From NCBI GenBank assembly GCA_022843645.1, contig JALHNF010000013.1, forward strand, positions 1 through 14,109: DNA of 14,109 nt. Direction: 5' to 3'. The position numbers and the translations under genes were made by a program. The notes beneath the pieces were generated by a model, which did no database searches, had not been told where the DNA came from, and worked only from the letters and a program-made list of their open reading frames with translations. The DNA comes from Minisyncoccota bacterium (GTDB lineage: Bacteria; Patescibacteriota; Minisyncoccia; Phycocordibacterales; UBA5272). The first letter of the stretch is position 1. Each line of letters starts with the position of its first letter. This document shows, piece by piece, positions 12,981 to 14,109 of this stretch.

Positions 12981-14109
12981 ATTCTTGTTTTAGCTTTCTT
13001 AATGATAGCACTTGTGACGGGTCTGACGTAATGATTTGGTCTTCGGTGTATGAAGCAATAACTTTTATAGCGACATGCTTTAGACCTGCAAAGAAAATTC
13101 CCTCTCCCACACCAGACTCCAAAAGGAGGTACTTTTCCTCGTCTGTAAGGTTGAATGTTTGTTGTAAAAGGTCGATAGATGTCGGAGATTGTTTGAGCAA
13201 GAGCTGTAAAGAAGAGTTGGTGAGAATTGGTTGTCCGTATGGCGAACGAAGAAAGTCTGCAACGTCTTGTGTGATGGTACATAGGCCTAGATAATATTTT
13301 CGGCCTCGCTTTGCAAGCGAATATAAAAAGCTTGCGGTATCGTCACTTTTCATCATCCACCACGCTTCATCTACCACAAGAAGGCGTTTGCGCAGCTCAC
13401 GCCGGACCGCGTTCCAGATGTAGTGTGTGACAAGGTACATGGCAACTGGTTTTAGCTCATCTTCCAAGTCTCGTACCGAGAAGACAACAAGTTTTTTATT
13501 GATGTCTACATTTGTTGGTTTGTTGATGAAGCCCGACCACGTGCCTTTTGTGTACTTGGTTATTTTTTGCAAGAGACCCTCAGAGCCTTCAATGCCCGCA
13601 AGCACAAGCTCAAAGTCAGACATAAGCGGTGGCTCGATGGTCCTGAAGTCTGAGTCAGGGGTGATGTCTTTCAAAGCGTACGTTTCATTGATTGCTTGGT
13701 CGATAATAGCGTCTTCTTCTGGGGTCAAGCCACCAAGCATCACACGGAAAAGCCCAACAAGGGTCACGATGTTTCCACGAAGTATGTCAGCTGGAGACTC
13801 GTCAGGCCCTGCAATAGGAAGGTCAAATGGATTGATGTGGTGATCTGAATTTAAAGAGAGGTTGAATACTCGCCCGCCAACCGCTTCTGCGAGGTATTCA
13901 TACTCACGTTCTGGGTCGATGATGATCACCTCGGTGTCAAACATCAGTGTCCGTAGGATCTCTAACTTTGTCGCGTACGACTTTCCTGAGCCAGATTTAG
14001 CAAAGATGATTGAGTTGTAGTTTTCAAGCGAAAAACGGTCAAACAAAATAAGGCTATTATTGTGTCTGTTGACGCCATAGAGGATGCCACGGTCGGAGGT
14101 GAGGTCAAA
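12958..14109 (-). CDS. virB4: VirB4-family type IV secretion ATPase (C-terminal part, cut at window edge)
   Basis: 383 residues of the C-terminal half of a VirB4/TraC-type ATPase, the motor at the inner face of type IV secretion systems. The frame is open through the right edge, so the N-terminal half lies outside; in-frame residues such as SDRGILYGVNRHN before the first possible start are typical VirB4 sequence, so the TTG at 14046 is not the true start. Walker A is AKSGSGKSY at visible residues 37-45, followed by VIIIDPEREYEYL. Walker B is RLLVVDEAWWMM with D247 and E248, and TITQDVADF from 278 is the conserved sensor-like motif. SPYGQPILTNSSLQLLLKQ continues the family pattern. It heads the visible part of a tight operon with the Ig-like and pilin/hydrolase genes, overlapping the first by 23 nt. 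Confidence 0.93.
   Translation of the reverse strand, partial: FDLTSDRGILYGVNRHNNSLILFDRFSLENYNSIIFAKSGSGKSYATKLEILRTLMFDTEVIIIDPEREYEYLAEAVGGRVFNLSLNSDHHINPFDLPIAGPDESPADILRGNIVTLVGLFRVMLGGLTPEEDAIIDQAINETYALKDITPDSDFRTIEPPLMSDFELVLAGIEGSEGLLQKITKYTKGTWSGFINKPTNVDINKKLVVFSVRDLEDELKPVAMYLVTHYIWNAVRRELRKRLLVVDEAWWMMKSDDTASFLYSLAKRGRKYYLGLCTITQDVADFLRSPYGQPILTNSSLQLLLKQSPTSIDLLQQTFNLTDEEKYLLLESGVGEGIFFAGLKHVAIKVIASYTEDQIITSDPSQVLSLRKLKQEYADRENS

Noticed and set aside
13427..13843. 138-codon plus-strand open frame
   Set aside because: Lies opposite the VirB4 ATPase region, which has intact Walker motifs; no recognisable protein features.
14044..14046. TTG as the start of the VirB4 gene
   Set aside because: The frame continues to the window edge with typical VirB4 residues before this codon, so the gene is truncated by the window and not short.

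Overview
The window looks like chromosomal DNA from a member of the Candidate Phyla Radiation (Patescibacteria), most likely a Parcubacteria-type lineage. This is inferred from gene content and style, not from a database search. The signs are AT-rich DNA, tightly packed and overlapping genes, small versions of housekeeping proteins (RnpA about 81 aa, YidC about 244 aa), no recognisable Shine-Dalgarno sequence before any start, and a type IV secretion block whose pilin-like protein has the double-membrane-helix motif I associate with these genomes. No mobile element, CRISPR array, tRNA or rRNA is visible, and no gene-free stretch exceeds 300 bases. The longest gap is the 200 bp between dnaA and dnaN, which I read as the likely replication origin.

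Layout: (1) 1-881, plus strand: the 3' end of ruvB, ruvC, and a tiny very acidic protein, closed by a perfect 18-bp-stem bidirectional terminator. (2) 898-4300: tyrS (minus) and a class A penicillin-binding protein (plus), divergent from a 43-bp gap in which two extended -10 promoters overlap head-on. (3) 4301-7189, minus strand: dnaA, the putative oriC, dnaN, and a 79-aa protein that may be a DciA/DUF721-like helicase loader. (4) 7190-8424, plus strand: rpmH, rnpA and yidC, the classic origin-flanking set, divergent from dnaA. (5) 8414-14109, minus strand: a compact block with the ATPase core of VirB4 (cut by the window edge), an exported Ig-like protein, a 790-aa multidomain protein, and a membrane-anchored beta-propeller-like protein.

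The most notable item is the 790-aa protein at 9656-12028. One chain carries a signal peptide, Ig/Fn3-like domains, a VirB2-like two-helix pilin core, a possible M15/hedgehog-type zinc peptidase domain and a VirB1-like lytic transglycosylase. It would combine the pilus/channel subunit and the wall-opening enzymes of a type IV secretion machine in one polypeptide.

A second theme is gene expression. At five genes that probably begin a transcript (tyrS, pbp, dnaN, dnaA, rpmH), a good -10 element ends only 8-9 nt before the start codon, so transcription should begin at or within a few bases of the ATG. Together with the absence of Shine-Dalgarno sequences this suggests leaderless mRNAs. DnaA boxes lie in the dnaA promoter and upstream of dnaN, which suggests that replication initiation and expression of these genes are coupled through DnaA.
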